The notes under the pieces: generated by a model | What the model saw: only the letters and a program-made list of their open reading frames with translations | What the model was told of the DNA's origin: nothing | Databases searched by the model: none | NCBI GenBank assembly: GCA_964593555.1 | Contig: CAZQIC010000008.1 | Coordinates: forward strand, 1-64,000 | Direction of reading: 5' to 3' | Origin: CAZQIC01 sp964593555 | GTDB lineage: Bacteria > Bacteroidota > Bacteroidia > JAFLBG01 | Length of the DNA: 64,000 bases | Shown: positions 43,292 through 51,326 of the stretch, piece after piece | Layout of the letters: each line of letters opens with the position of its first letter | Numbering within the stretch: the stretch's first letter is position 1 | Translations under genes and position numbers: made by a program

Positions 43292-46182
43292 AGGTGAAAT
43301 AATTGCCTGAGGTGATCCCGCATTGAAACACTAGCCTGAGATGTTTGAGCACACAGATTTGCATCCGTAATGGTAATAGTATATGTTGCTGCGGCAAGAC
43401 CGATAGCGGTTTGAGTGGTTTGTGAATTACTCCATGAATATAAATATCCCGGAGTCCCTCCTCCGGGTGTTACAGTTAAACTCCCATTTGAGTTCCCACA
43501 AGAAGCTGGATTTGTGGTGACAGTTATAGTGATAGCCGCCGGCTCTGTAATAACAACCGTTGTCGTCTTTGTACAACCATTAGAATCTGTTACTGTTACT
43601 GTATGATTTCCCGCCAGAAGACCGCTTACTACTTGAGTGGTTTTGTTACTTTGCGTCCACAAGTAAGTATAGGATGGTGTTCCTCCTGCTGCACTGATGG
43701 TTGCGGTTCCATTGTTTCCGCCATTACAATTTACATTTGTAAAAGATACGGTTGATGTAAAAACCGATGCGGGTTGTGTGATTGTAACAATAGCAGTGTC
43801 TGAAGAGGATGCGGCATCAGTTACAATTACGGTATAAGTTCCCGCACAAAGGCCTGTAGCTGTTTGTGTAGTTTGGCCGCCTGCGTTCCATGAATAGGTG
43901 TACGGAGCAATTCCGCCGGTAGCAGTTACTGTTGCAGTGCCAGTGCATTGAGAATTACAAAGTATATTGGCAGGAGAAACCGTTGCACTTAATATCGTGC
44001 AGCCCTTAAAAGAACTACATAAACAAAAAGCGCCGCAAAACTTTACTATATACCCGTCATCTGATCCATTGTGGGTGTCGTCAAAATATGCACCTGCGCC
44101 GGGATCAGTTAAAGGATAAGTCCCCATGCTGGTTGGTATAGCCCATTCTCCGGCAACAAATAAATTATTGTTGGGATCAAGTGCCAGCGCCTCCCTGAAA
44201 TCCACGCCATCTCCGCCTAAATATGTAGTCCATAGGATAGCTCCGGTATTATTAAACACCACCAACGCAATATCCGTTCCTCCCGGCCCACCGTTGAATG
44301 AATTATCATTATATCCTGCATCGCATGAGAGTTGAACGGGAAGGTTAGAGGACCGTGTAGTAAAACTCAAATACACATTGGAACATTCGTCAATAACTAA
44401 ATTATCATAGGTATAAAAGAAAGGCTCATCATCACTTCCGCCATAATAGGTTGCCCACTGACGGGTATTAGCATTATTAAATTTTAGAATAAAGGCATCG
44501 CCAAATCCTGCATTTGCCGGTTGAAAAAATGTTCCGGAATTTTGCAGAGGAAAATTAGAGGAATTTGTTTGTCCCGCGACAAACACATTACCGGCTGCAT
44601 CTGTAGCAAGAGAGAAGCCATAATCACTCCCGGTATCTCCATAATAGGTCGCCCATATCCGATTTCCTAAATTATCAAACTTAAGTATAAAGGCATCAAT
44701 GCCTCCGGCGTTTGCAAACTGAAAGAAGGTTCCCGTAGTTTGCACAGGCAAATCGGTAGAATAGGTATGCCCTGTTACATAAACATTTCCGGCTGGATCT
44801 GTAGTGATCGAATATCCTGCATCCGAATCTGTTCCTCCGTAATAAGTCGCCCAAAGACGATTACCCAGGTTATCAAATTTCAAAATAAACAAATCTACAT
44901 TGCCTGCATTTGCCGGTTGAAAGACTATACCTGCACCCGGGATAGGAAGATCCGTGGATGTGGTATATCCTGTTACAAAAATATTGTCAGCAGCATCGGT
45001 GCAAATAAAATATCCCGACTCTTGCCCGGTTCCACCATAATGAGTTGCCCAAAGGCGTGTGCCTGCATTACTAAATTTTAAAATAAAAATGTCATAGGAT
45101 CCAGCTCGTACAGGCTGATAATAGGTACTCCCACCGGCAGTTTGCACCGGGAAGTTGGAGGAATTACCCGCAGTTTGAACAGGAAAATTAGTAGAACCAA
45201 GATATCCGGTTACAAACAAATTTCCATTATTGTCTGTATCTATGGACATAGGCCCATCAATTCCATTCCCTCCATACAATGTAGCCCACCAAAGAGCAGG
45301 GTCGATGATTAAAGTTCGGAGGTTGGCCTGAGAGGAATCCCCAGAGTTCAGTGCCGGAAAGTTGAAGCTTACCTCTACATTATGTTTGTCAATTTGTGTG
45401 TGGCTGAAACTACTCGGAATCTCTGTGTTGGTTTCTTTTATGTAAGAATATGGAGCATCTTCTCTGTATGTTCCCAGCGAAGTTGTGATCTCTATCCCTC
45501 CGTGTTCATTCATTTGCAAGGGCTTTTCGCTTTCGTATAATAGTTTAATCTTACTTGGGTCTGCTCCGGGATGAACTATAAAGTCATACTTAAGTCCCCG
45601 TTTCTTTGCATTATAAAATACCCAGTCAATGCCGGGATACACCTCTCTTATTGTAATTTTATCATATTGTTTTACATCGTAAATCCCTTGAGGACAATGA
45701 CCGTAAAAGAAATTAAAATGTTCTGCGCTTTCTCCCTCCCTAATAATGTTCTCTTCTTTAATGCTTGCTCCGTTTAGGTGCACGTCCAACCAGGCCATTT
45801 CTGTTGTGATCTTTTCTTCTTTTTCATCTTTTGGCAAGCGAGGTGAAACTGAAGCATCTTTTTCCTTCTGATCATTCTCTTCTACATTTATAAATACACA
45901 TGTCAATCCCTGTTTGGTAATGTACATGTCCATACCGGGTGCTGACGCCTTAAAAAGAACTGAAGGAACAGGCTCGTTGTTTGTATTAGTTATCTGTCCT
46001 TTGTTTTCTAAGAAACAAACAGATTGTTTTTGCATCCACTTTTCGGCTTGTTTTTTCTCAGCAGAAAATTCTGCGGGCGGTATTGCTTGCTCTGCAAGCA
46101 ATACCAAAGTATCCCCCTTAGGTGAGGCACAGAGTAAAGCAGATGTCACGACTAGTATCAGCGTGATGAAGAGGCACTTCAT
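43288..46182 (-). CDS. 5' half of frameshifted SBBP/SprB protein
   Basis: A 964-aa frame: signal peptide (ending LLCASPKG); an N-terminal domain near 50-300 of the kind preceding SBBP repeats (SVCFLENKGQITNTNNEPVP, HVEVYPGIDW-type block REVYPGIDWVFYNAKKRGLK, DFIVHPGADPSKIKL; DUF7948-like); SBBP propeller repeats near 310-700 (DAAGNVFVAGQTNSSNFPLQ, RLWATYYGGT); then three SprB repeats (735-950). It ends abruptly after SVSM with RDHLRQLFHL, which is out of pattern, because a single-base shift near 43322-43327 moves the frame. Its missing 3' part, including the sorting domain, is the frame at 41660-43291. Confidence 0.85.
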   Translation of the reverse strand: MKCLFITLILVVTSALLCASPKGDTLVLLAEQAIPPAEFSAEKKQAEKWMQKQSVCFLENKGQITNTNNEPVPSVLFKASAPGMDMYITKQGLTCVFINVEENDQKEKDASVSPRLPKDEKEEKITTEMAWLDVHLNGASIKEENIIREGESAEHFNFFYGHCPQGIYDVKQYDKITIREVYPGIDWVFYNAKKRGLKYDFIVHPGADPSKIKLLYESEKPLQMNEHGGIEITTSLGTYREDAPYSYIKETNTEIPSSFSHTQIDKHNVEVSFNFPALNSGDSSQANLRTLIIDPALWWATLYGGNGIDGPMSIDTDNNGNLFVTGYLGSTNFPVQTAGNSSNFPVQTAGGSTYYQPVRAGSYDIFILKFSNAGTRLWATHYGGTGQESGYFICTDAADNIFVTGYTTSTDLPIPGAGIVFQPANAGNVDLFILKFDNLGNRLWATYYGGTDSDAGYSITTDPAGNVYVTGHTYSTDLPVQTTGTFFQFANAGGIDAFILKFDNLGNRIWATYYGDTGSDYGFSLATDAAGNVFVAGQTNSSNFPLQNSGTFFQPANAGFGDAFILKFNNANTRQWATYYGGSDDEPFFYTYDNLVIDECSNVYLSFTTRSSNLPVQLSCDAGYNDNSFNGGPGGTDIALVVFNNTGAILWTTYLGGDGVDFREALALDPNNNLFVAGEWAIPTSMGTYPLTDPGAGAYFDDTHNGSDDGYIVKFCGAFCLCSSFKGCTILSATVSPANILCNSQCTGTATVTATGGIAPYTYSWNAGGQTTQTATGLCAGTYTVIVTDAASSSDTAIVTITQPASVFTSTVSFTNVNCNGGNNGTATISAAGGTPSYTYLWTQSNKTTQVVSGLLAGNHTVTVTDSNGCTKTTTVVITEPAAITITVTTNPASCGNSNGSLTVTPGGGTPGYLYSWSNSQTTQTAIGLAAATYTITITDANLCAQTSQASVSMRDHLRQLFHL

Positions 46183-46836
46183 TTATTTTTACCGTTATTT
46201 ATTAATCCCACATTCTTACTTCAGCTTAATTATTTTTTCTCCGTGGATTACGGTAACATTCGGGCTAAAGGCCTTACAAATAAAGCTCTTCATTCCCTCC
46301 GGCACTATTAGTGAAAAACATTTGGCATTGCAAATATTAAATCCGGATTATCAGTTCTACGCAGGTATCATCGGATATATGCTGTCCCAAAATTGCATAG
46401 CTAATTGTCAAAGGCAATGATTGAGACTATGGTACGCGTGAGAAGAAAATATTTTTTTCGGTATTGCTGAAAAAAAGCTGGGAATAATGCGTATTTCATA
46501 GGGGTGTTTGTTTAATTAAAAATAGCAACCTATGATGATGAATGATAATTTGTTTTGTGTTATTATTATACGTTACTTCTAACAATCTATTTATAAAAAT
46601 TTGATAGCCAATAAATTATGATTTTTATAATTTATTTTCAGTTAAGCAATTAATAAGTAATTACCATCCTCTTGTTTTTGCTATTTATTGTATTGCCCTC
46701 CTGAAATATTTTTAGCGATTAATAATTTCTTAGCGACTATCAGGATAACTAGAAATGCATATAATTTTAAACTAAGAATAGTTCTATCGCAACAAATTTC
46801 TATTGCCTTTTTTTACAATTTCTTCTGTTGTATATG
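46183..46836. other. Long AT-rich intergenic region
   Basis: About 650 bp between the start of the SBBP/SprB gene and the tRNA-Cys terminator. The first part must hold that gene's promoter. On the minus strand a short frame at about 46217-46345 ends ...NVTVIHGEKIIKLK before a stop. It has no start or signal and may be the tail of a decayed gene. Nothing else is supportable. Confidence 0.4.
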
Positions 46837-46872
46837 AAAAAATCCCTTGAAATTTTTCAATTTCAAGGGATC
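46837..46872 (-). terminator. Terminator of tRNA-Cys
   Basis: On the minus strand a perfect 13-bp stem (ATCCCTTGAAATT / AATTTCAAGGGAT) with a 4-nt GAAA loop is followed by TTTTTT, starting 4 bp after the tRNA 3' end. Confidence 0.9.
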
Positions 46873-46876
46873 CTGA

Positions 46877-46946
46877 GGTCACGTGCGGATTTGAACCGCA
46901 GTAGGAGCTTTTGCAGAGCTCTGCCTAACCGCTCGGCCACGTGACC
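46877..46946 (-). tRNA. tRNA-Cys (anticodon GCA)
   Basis: Minus-strand cloverleaf of 70 nt: acceptor stem GGTCACG/CGTGACC, D arm GCC-GAGCGGTTA-GGC, anticodon stem GAGCT/AGCTC with loop CTGCAAA (anticodon GCA, Cys), short variable loop, and T arm TGCGG-TTCAAAT-CCGCA. CCA is not encoded. It is followed directly by a hairpin terminator. Confidence 0.97.
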
Positions 46947-47149
46947 GTTTTAAGGACTGCAAATTTACGAAAAATTAACCAAATCAAAGAATAGCAGTCA
47001 ATTTACTACCTGCACCTATAAAAAACTAAGTCGCAAAAAGGCTCGTTTCGCGTTAAAATCCCCCGATACAAAATATTTTTAAAAATCTGTAACCTTTTTA
47101 AATTTTTCAGTTCTATAGTCAAAAGGGTCAAATTTGTAAGAATAAAAAA

Positions 47150-47440
47150 ATGGATGTAGTATTGAATATGTCGATTGTAACAGATTACGCAGTGGAAAGC
47201 GAACAGTAGCAGGAGTTAAAAATAATAAACGCTGCCAAGGCCGACTCTAAATATTTTGGTCCGCTTTACGAAAAATACCACGATAGAATATTTCGTTTCG
47301 TGGTTCAGCGTATGGATGATAAAGAAATTGCCCTGGATGTTACTTCACAAGTGTTTCTTAAAGTGTTATGCAACTTAAATAAATATACATATAGGGAAGG
47401 TGTTCCATTCTCTTCCTGGCTATACCGGATCGCGCATAAA
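47150..47440 (+). pseudogene. Truncated ECF sigma-factor gene (region 2 only)
   Basis: Remnant of a sigma-70 ECF gene. From ATG 47150 the frame reads 19 codons (MDVVLNMSIVTDYAVESEQ), meets TAG at 47207-47209, then continues as ELKIINAAKADSKYFGPLYE, RIFRFVVQRMDDKEIALDV, TSQVFLKVLCNLNKYTYREG and VPFSSWLYRIAHK. This is region 2, clearly paralogous to the intact factor at 30190. Region 4 is absent: homology stops near 47440, where the sequence switches to the tail of a lipoprotein gene. So it carries both a nonsense codon and a deletion. A TGTAACC at 47088-47094, like Bacteroidota ECF -35 boxes, may be its old promoter. Confidence 0.82.
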
Positions 47441-47843
47441 AAATCAGGGAGAAACCGATGTAGATTGCGGAGGTCCTTGCCAAGCTTGCCAAGCTGCAAG
47501 TGCAAAACTAAATGGAGTTGATTGGACAGCAGTAACTATAACTGCAACAAATTTAGGCGCAGATCTTGCCATAGCAGGTACAACGGTTGATGGAAAAGGA
47601 TTTGCCTTTACTGCGCACGCAAATAGTGTCACCGGAAGCTATACAATAGCCACGGGAGCTTTCCAAATGTCAACTGCAGCTACAGATCAATATGCAGCTA
47701 ATGTTTCAGGGAGTGTTACCCTCAGCAAGTTTGACACTAATAATAAAAAAGTTTCAGGAACATTCAGCTTTACTGCAACTACTTTTACGGGAACACCGGG
47801 CGCTTTAACAAATGGAACATTTACTAATGTTCATTATCAATAG
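47441..47843 (+). pseudogene. 3' fragment of a DUF6252-like lipoprotein gene
   Basis: Open frame KNQGETDVDCGGPCQAC followed by a beta domain (AKLNGVDWTAVTITATNLGA, TVDGKGFAFTAHANSVTGSY, VSGTFSFTATTF, LTNGTFTNVHYQ). The cysteine motif N-x-GETDVDCGGPC-x-AC typically follows the lipobox region in secreted Bacteroidota proteins, and the domain resembles DUF6252. No signal peptide or start belongs to it. The upstream sequence is the sigma-factor remnant in another frame, so a deletion joined the two. A chance GTG or ATG upstream in the sigma region could start a fused frame from 47400, but without a signal. Confidence 0.72.
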
Positions 47844-47895
47844 CATTGTACCTGCGGGCATGAGTGTAATAATATGCCGTGGCCGCAGGTAATTT

Positions 47896-48063
47896 TTATT
47901 TCTTTTTTTTCTTTGGATTGCTCTTTACGCCCTTACTTTCACGGACAAGAAAATACATTTCAAGTCTTAATTTATTCAGGTTCTCATAATTTGAATCCAG
48001 CCTTTTTTTGATCTCCGTAAGCCTGTCTTCGAGAGAATTTTGTTCTTTTTTAATTTTCTTCAT
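47896..48063 (-). CDS. Small basic coiled-coil protein (55 aa)
   Basis: A short ATG-initiated frame, 55 aa, highly charged: MKKIKKEQNSLEDRLTEIKK, then RLDSNYENLNKLRLEMYFLV, RESKGVKSNP and a terminal run of five Lys. Leu/Ile heptads over residues 10-42 predict a coiled coil, and both ends are basic. It is divergent from the XRE regulator gene, and the 112-bp gap between them holds a double-dyad operator, so the regulator may control both. The composition is strongly protein-like, but there is no known family. Nucleic-acid or partner binding by a coiled coil is a guess. Confidence 0.55.
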   Translation of the reverse strand: MKKIKKEQNSLEDRLTEIKKRLDSNYENLNKLRLEMYFLVRESKGVKSNPKKKKK

Positions 48064-48121
48064 TTTTTGCAGATTAAAATTGAACTCTCCTTAAACAAAC
48101 ATAACCATATTTTTCAGAATA

Positions 48122-48153
48122 ACAACGGACTTGTTGTACAACATGTCGGTTGT
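48122..48153. promoter_or_regulatory. Two abutting ACAAC-N6-GTTGT dyads (probable operator)
   Basis: 48122-48137 and 48138-48153 each read ACAAC-N6-GTTGT, and the whole 32 bp is itself an inverted repeat with 14 of 16 pairs matched. It lies 22 bp before the TTG start of the XRE regulator and within the divergent gap to the small coiled-coil gene, the usual place for an autoregulatory operator. Confidence 0.7.
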
Positions 48154-48175
48154 TTAGTATTCCTTTACGCCAGTT

Positions 48176-48421
48176 TTGAAAAAGACCATTATATTAAAGC
48201 GGCTTGGTGATAAGGTCAGGGAAGTAAGACAGGAAAAAGGAATTTCCCAGGCACAGCTTGCATATAATATCGGAAAAGATCAGCAATCTATCCACCGCCT
48301 GGAATCTGGCAATGTTAATCCTTCTTTTTATTATCTGTTTGAAATTTCCATGGGTTTAAATGTCGATATGGAGCGATTGATAAAATTTAGTGATATTCCT
48401 AACAAAAGAATTTCGCTCTAA
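48176..48421 (+). CDS. XRE-family helix-turn-helix regulator
   Basis: An 81-aa DNA-binding protein consisting of one Cro/C1-type HTH: GDKVREVRQEKGISQAQLAY, NIGKDQQSIHRLESGNVNPS and FYYLFEISMGLNVDMERLIK. Start: TTG 48176 (KKTIILKRLG), with no ATG in frame upstream of the HTH. It has no sensor domain. The double dyad at 48122-48153 is a natural binding site for a dimer or tetramer of such a protein, suggesting autoregulation (inference). It is convergent with the lipoprotein gene that ends at 48439. Confidence 0.88.
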   Translation: MKKTIILKRLGDKVREVRQEKGISQAQLAYNIGKDQQSIHRLESGNVNPSFYYLFEISMGLNVDMERLIKFSDIPNKRISL

Positions 48422-48438
48422 GCTATTTTCGGCGAATG

Positions 48439-49233
48439 CTATTTCGTCACAATTTCAATAGCTGAACTTTCCAACCATTTATTCATTAAGGCTTCATTAC
48501 CTGAGACCGGAGCAAAACAAAAAGTATTGCTGGCTACTAATGCAGGAGAGTTGAGTGCGTATTCAATGGTAACTTTATAGGGATTAAGATAACTGGAATG
48601 AATAAAAAACACTTCTCCTGCTTTGTAAAGCAAAAATCCCACATGGTAGTCGAGGCCAATGATATAAATGCCTTCCTGTTTTTTCTTTTTTACAAAGTCA
48701 ACCACTTTTTCAGGCGTGGATCCCGGATTCATCACAATGTTTAGTTTTGTAGTGATTGACTTCATCGCATTCAGTGCCGGCTGCTGGGCCATTTTATACC
48801 GATCCAAATTTAATCCCATATGTTTCATGGTGGTGGAAATAAAATATCCGCAGGCTATCTCTCCCCTATTTGGAACATCTGTATGTCCCTCAAAGGACCA
48901 AACCGTGCCATACCAGTAAGGGATAATATTGTTCAGCAATAAATCGCAAAACTTTATACACACCGAATCCATTGTAATTTTCCCTTCTGCTAATTGAGCC
49001 TTCAATTGCAAACGTTTTTCATTTACATATGCAAGCTGTTTCGCATAACTTATAGTAGTATCAACATTAATTCCATAGGCCTGTGCATCAATTTTGATTA
49101 CCGGAGGAACATTCTCTTCTTCAGCTACAGTATCTTTTACAACTTCATTTACTAATACATATGAATCTTTAGGACTCGTACAGCTTACAAAGGGCTGGAC
49201 AATAATAAGCAGGGCAAAAATTTTGTTTCGCAT
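48439..49233 (-). CDS. Lipoprotein with papain/NlpC-like features
   Basis: A 264-aa lipoprotein (lipobox FVSC, Cys18). After a linker, blocks YGTVWSFEGHTDVPNRGEIA, CGYFISTTMKHMGLNLDRYK and IYIIGLDYHVGFLLYKAGEV place a Cys at the start of a helix and a His in a following strand, the order seen in NlpC/P60-like peptidases. This assignment is inference; no named family is certain. It is third in a minus-strand run after the vWA lipoprotein and the 200-aa protein (gap 62 bp). A periplasmic or outer-membrane location is expected. Confidence 0.75.
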   Translation of the reverse strand: MRNKIFALLIIVQPFVSCTSPKDSYVLVNEVVKDTVAEEENVPPVIKIDAQAYGINVDTTISYAKQLAYVNEKRLQLKAQLAEGKITMDSVCIKFCDLLLNNIIPYWYGTVWSFEGHTDVPNRGEIACGYFISTTMKHMGLNLDRYKMAQQPALNAMKSITTKLNIVMNPGSTPEKVVDFVKKKKQEGIYIIGLDYHVGFLLYKAGEVFFIHSSYLNPYKVTIEYALNSPALVASNTFCFAPVSGNEALMNKWLESSAIEIVTK

Positions 49234-49295
49234 AGTATCAGAGTTAACCCGCCCTGTATATTCTATTCAGTTCGGGCAAGCAATTATTCAATTGC

Positions 49296-49898
49296 TCAAT
49301 CTTTTTCCCACTTCCGCGTAGGTTTTCCTTCCTGCCTGATCACTTTATATTTTTTTTCCTTAGCAAGAGCAAATACTTTCCTTCGCAATAATTTTGGATA
49401 AAAACTACGTACGATATATCCAATATTTTTTCTCTTGGAAAAAATTCCTATTTGCGCTAATACATCATCGGCAGAAGCGGCGCACCTCATTCCAAAAAAT
49501 GCGTAGTCGTATGGAGTTTTATCACAATATTTTGTAACAATTTCCAATGCCTTATTGTATTGTGTTCCGCTCAGTGGTATTTCAACCCATGCGTATTTAC
49601 AGGTTGGAACCGTCATAGGCTTGCCTCTTGTTTCACCACCGCTATAGATTGCGCTCAACGACTTTTTGTGAGGAAACACATGTAAATCATTCGCTGGAAC
49701 AAAACTATAATCAACATCATCAATCTCTAATGAAACATGGCCTCCATGCAAACCTCCAAACCAATGAAACTCCGTTGCCTTATATTTTTTTAATGGCTTG
49801 GAGCCGTATAAAAAATGGATTCGCATCACCAGGGAATCCTGTGCCATTAAACTCGCCAAGACGAGTGTAAAAATTCCTATAAAGGAAATGCGCTTCAT
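49296..49898 (-). CDS. Exported protein with possible permuted papain fold
   Basis: A 200-aa exported protein: signal peptide (~19 aa, ending SLMAQ), then FHWFGGLHGGHVSLEIDDVD with a His in a strand and, ~90 residues later, YDYAFFGMRCAASADDVLAQ with a Cys at a helix start. This His-before-Cys order is that of permuted papain-like (LRAT/NlpC-related) proteins. The C-terminal end is basic. It follows the vWA lipoprotein gene by 23 bp on the same strand and precedes a second papain-like lipoprotein. The substrate is unknown. The fold is an inference from motif order only. Confidence 0.7.
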   Translation of the reverse strand: MKRISFIGIFTLVLASLMAQDSLVMRIHFLYGSKPLKKYKATEFHWFGGLHGGHVSLEIDDVDYSFVPANDLHVFPHKKSLSAIYSGGETRGKPMTVPTCKYAWVEIPLSGTQYNKALEIVTKYCDKTPYDYAFFGMRCAASADDVLAQIGIFSKRKNIGYIVRSFYPKLLRRKVFALAKEKKYKVIRQEGKPTRKWEKD

Positions 49899-49921
49899 TG
49901 CTTTTAAATAAAAGATTCATG

Positions 49922-51151
49922 CTAATTATCGAACGTAAAATTCTTCGTTTTTGCTTTTGATTTAATAGCCGCGATCATAGCGGCATCCAGCGAGTTACTG
50001 GTGTCCTGCCCCATTTCTTTTTCTTTCTGTGCTATGTACTCCACGCGTTTTGTATTGAGTTCTCCAATGGAAGCATTTACTTTAGCTCTTTCATTCTTTT
50101 TATCTTCGATGTATTTTTGCTTTTGTACAGTAGTTTTTCCTTGAAGCTCTTTCGGAAGATCTGTCTCCTTTACTTTTGTGATGTCGAACTCTTTACTACC
50201 CGAAGCGTCTACCAGATCCCAGCTTTCATTTTTATACAAGTGAGAAGATTTCGATACTATCCTGTTTGCGTTATTTGACCAACCATAAGTTTTCGCATTT
50301 TCATCCTGCTTTTTTTGATTCTCTTTACTTATAATTCCCAAATATCCATAGCCTATGTAAGTACCGTTCAACGATTCATTCATCTGCGCAATTTCTTTAT
50401 CATATGGCGTTTCGATATAAACTGTTTTACGGTCTTGTTCAATGCTCATATAATTTCCTCCTGTAAAATCTGCGCCCGTTTTCCAGGAAGTATTAATTCC
50501 CATGTCAAAATTTCCGCAGAAAATCGTATTCACCACTACATCTTTTTGTACTGCTTCCTTACATGCTGTTGCATATGCAACAGGCCCTTGTGTGAATGGT
50601 TCATTACCGGCAATAAATATTAATTGCAAATCACTGTTCCCATCCGACCATTGCAATTGTTTCAAAGAAGTATGAATCACTTGTCCGCAAAATTCATTTC
50701 CACCATTTGTCCTGAGAGAAAAAAGCTGCTCAGAAATTTTATCCAGGTCATTGATAAACATAGATACCTGTCTTATATAACCTTCTGCTGAAGACAATCC
50801 ATCATTGCCGTATTCATACAAAGCGATTTCCAGATCAGGTCTTTCGTTTTCGCATTTTGCTTTTGCCAGTTCATTAATAATTTTCCATAACTGTGATTTA
50901 GCCTGATCAATTAATCCATCCATACTATTGCTGGTGTCTAATAGAATAGCAACTTTTATTTTTTTCTTTCCTGTTGTTGGAGTGCCAGGAGTCTGTATTG
51001 TATCAAGCGTAACCTGTACAGCAGGTTGAGTGCCAGGAGTCGTAGGTGCATTGGGATTATTCTGGGAAATACAGCCTGAGCCCAATACAGAAACAAAAGA
51101 AAAAGTGAGAATAAGTTTACAAGAGCCGATGGTTACAAATGATCTTTTCAT
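49922..51151 (-). CDS. vWA-domain lipoprotein
   Basis: A 409-aa lipoprotein: signal with LGSGC (Cys27; start MKRSFVTIGS at 51151 rather than the open frame 18 codons upstream), a Pro/Thr-rich linker, a von Willebrand A domain with MIDAS DTSNS (KVAILLDTSNSMDGLIDQAK) and LQLIFIAGNEPFTQGPV, then a Lys/Glu-rich C-terminal coiled region (ELQGKTTVQKQKYIEDKKNE). There is no T9SS tail, unlike the vWA protein at 36026. It heads a probable three-gene operon with two papain-like proteins and is divergent from the sensor-kinase gene. Confidence 0.85.
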   Translation of the reverse strand: MKRSFVTIGSCKLILTFSFVSVLGSGCISQNNPNAPTTPGTQPAVQVTLDTIQTPGTPTTGKKKIKVAILLDTSNSMDGLIDQAKSQLWKIINELAKAKCENERPDLEIALYEYGNDGLSSAEGYIRQVSMFINDLDKISEQLFSLRTNGGNEFCGQVIHTSLKQLQWSDGNSDLQLIFIAGNEPFTQGPVAYATACKEAVQKDVVVNTIFCGNFDMGINTSWKTGADFTGGNYMSIEQDRKTVYIETPYDKEIAQMNESLNGTYIGYGYLGIISKENQKKQDENAKTYGWSNNANRIVSKSSHLYKNESWDLVDASGSKEFDITKVKETDLPKELQGKTTVQKQKYIEDKKNERAKVNASIGELNTKRVEYIAQKEKEMGQDTSNSLDAAMIAAIKSKAKTKNFTFDN

Positions 51152-51326
51152 GGTATCTGTTTTTTTGTAAAAGTAGATCGACTGCACCCTCATTAAAAGT
51201 GACACTTAGTGAAAAGGTTATTCCACTTAGTTAACAGGATGTTTAAAGAAGTTAAGCCTCTTTTATAAGGGCTTAAAGCATTGATTTTATAAGTATTGCC
51301 CATTTTTATTCGGTATTTTTGTTTTG

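Noticed and set aside
46217..46345. Minus-strand frame ending NVTVIHGEKIIKLK
   Set aside because: Stops close upstream, no start or signal; possible decayed tail only.
45914..46420. 168-aa plus-strand frame over the 5' end of the SBBP/SprB gene
   Set aside because: Antisense shadow of the signal-peptide region of the real gene.
47400..47843. 147-aa frame covering the DUF6252-like tail
   Set aside because: Its first ~14 codons are the sigma-factor remnant read out of frame, so it is not a native gene start.
51314..51321. TATTTTTG resembling a -7 element before the sensor-kinase gene
   Set aside because: It lies so close to the ATG that transcription would start inside the coding sequence.
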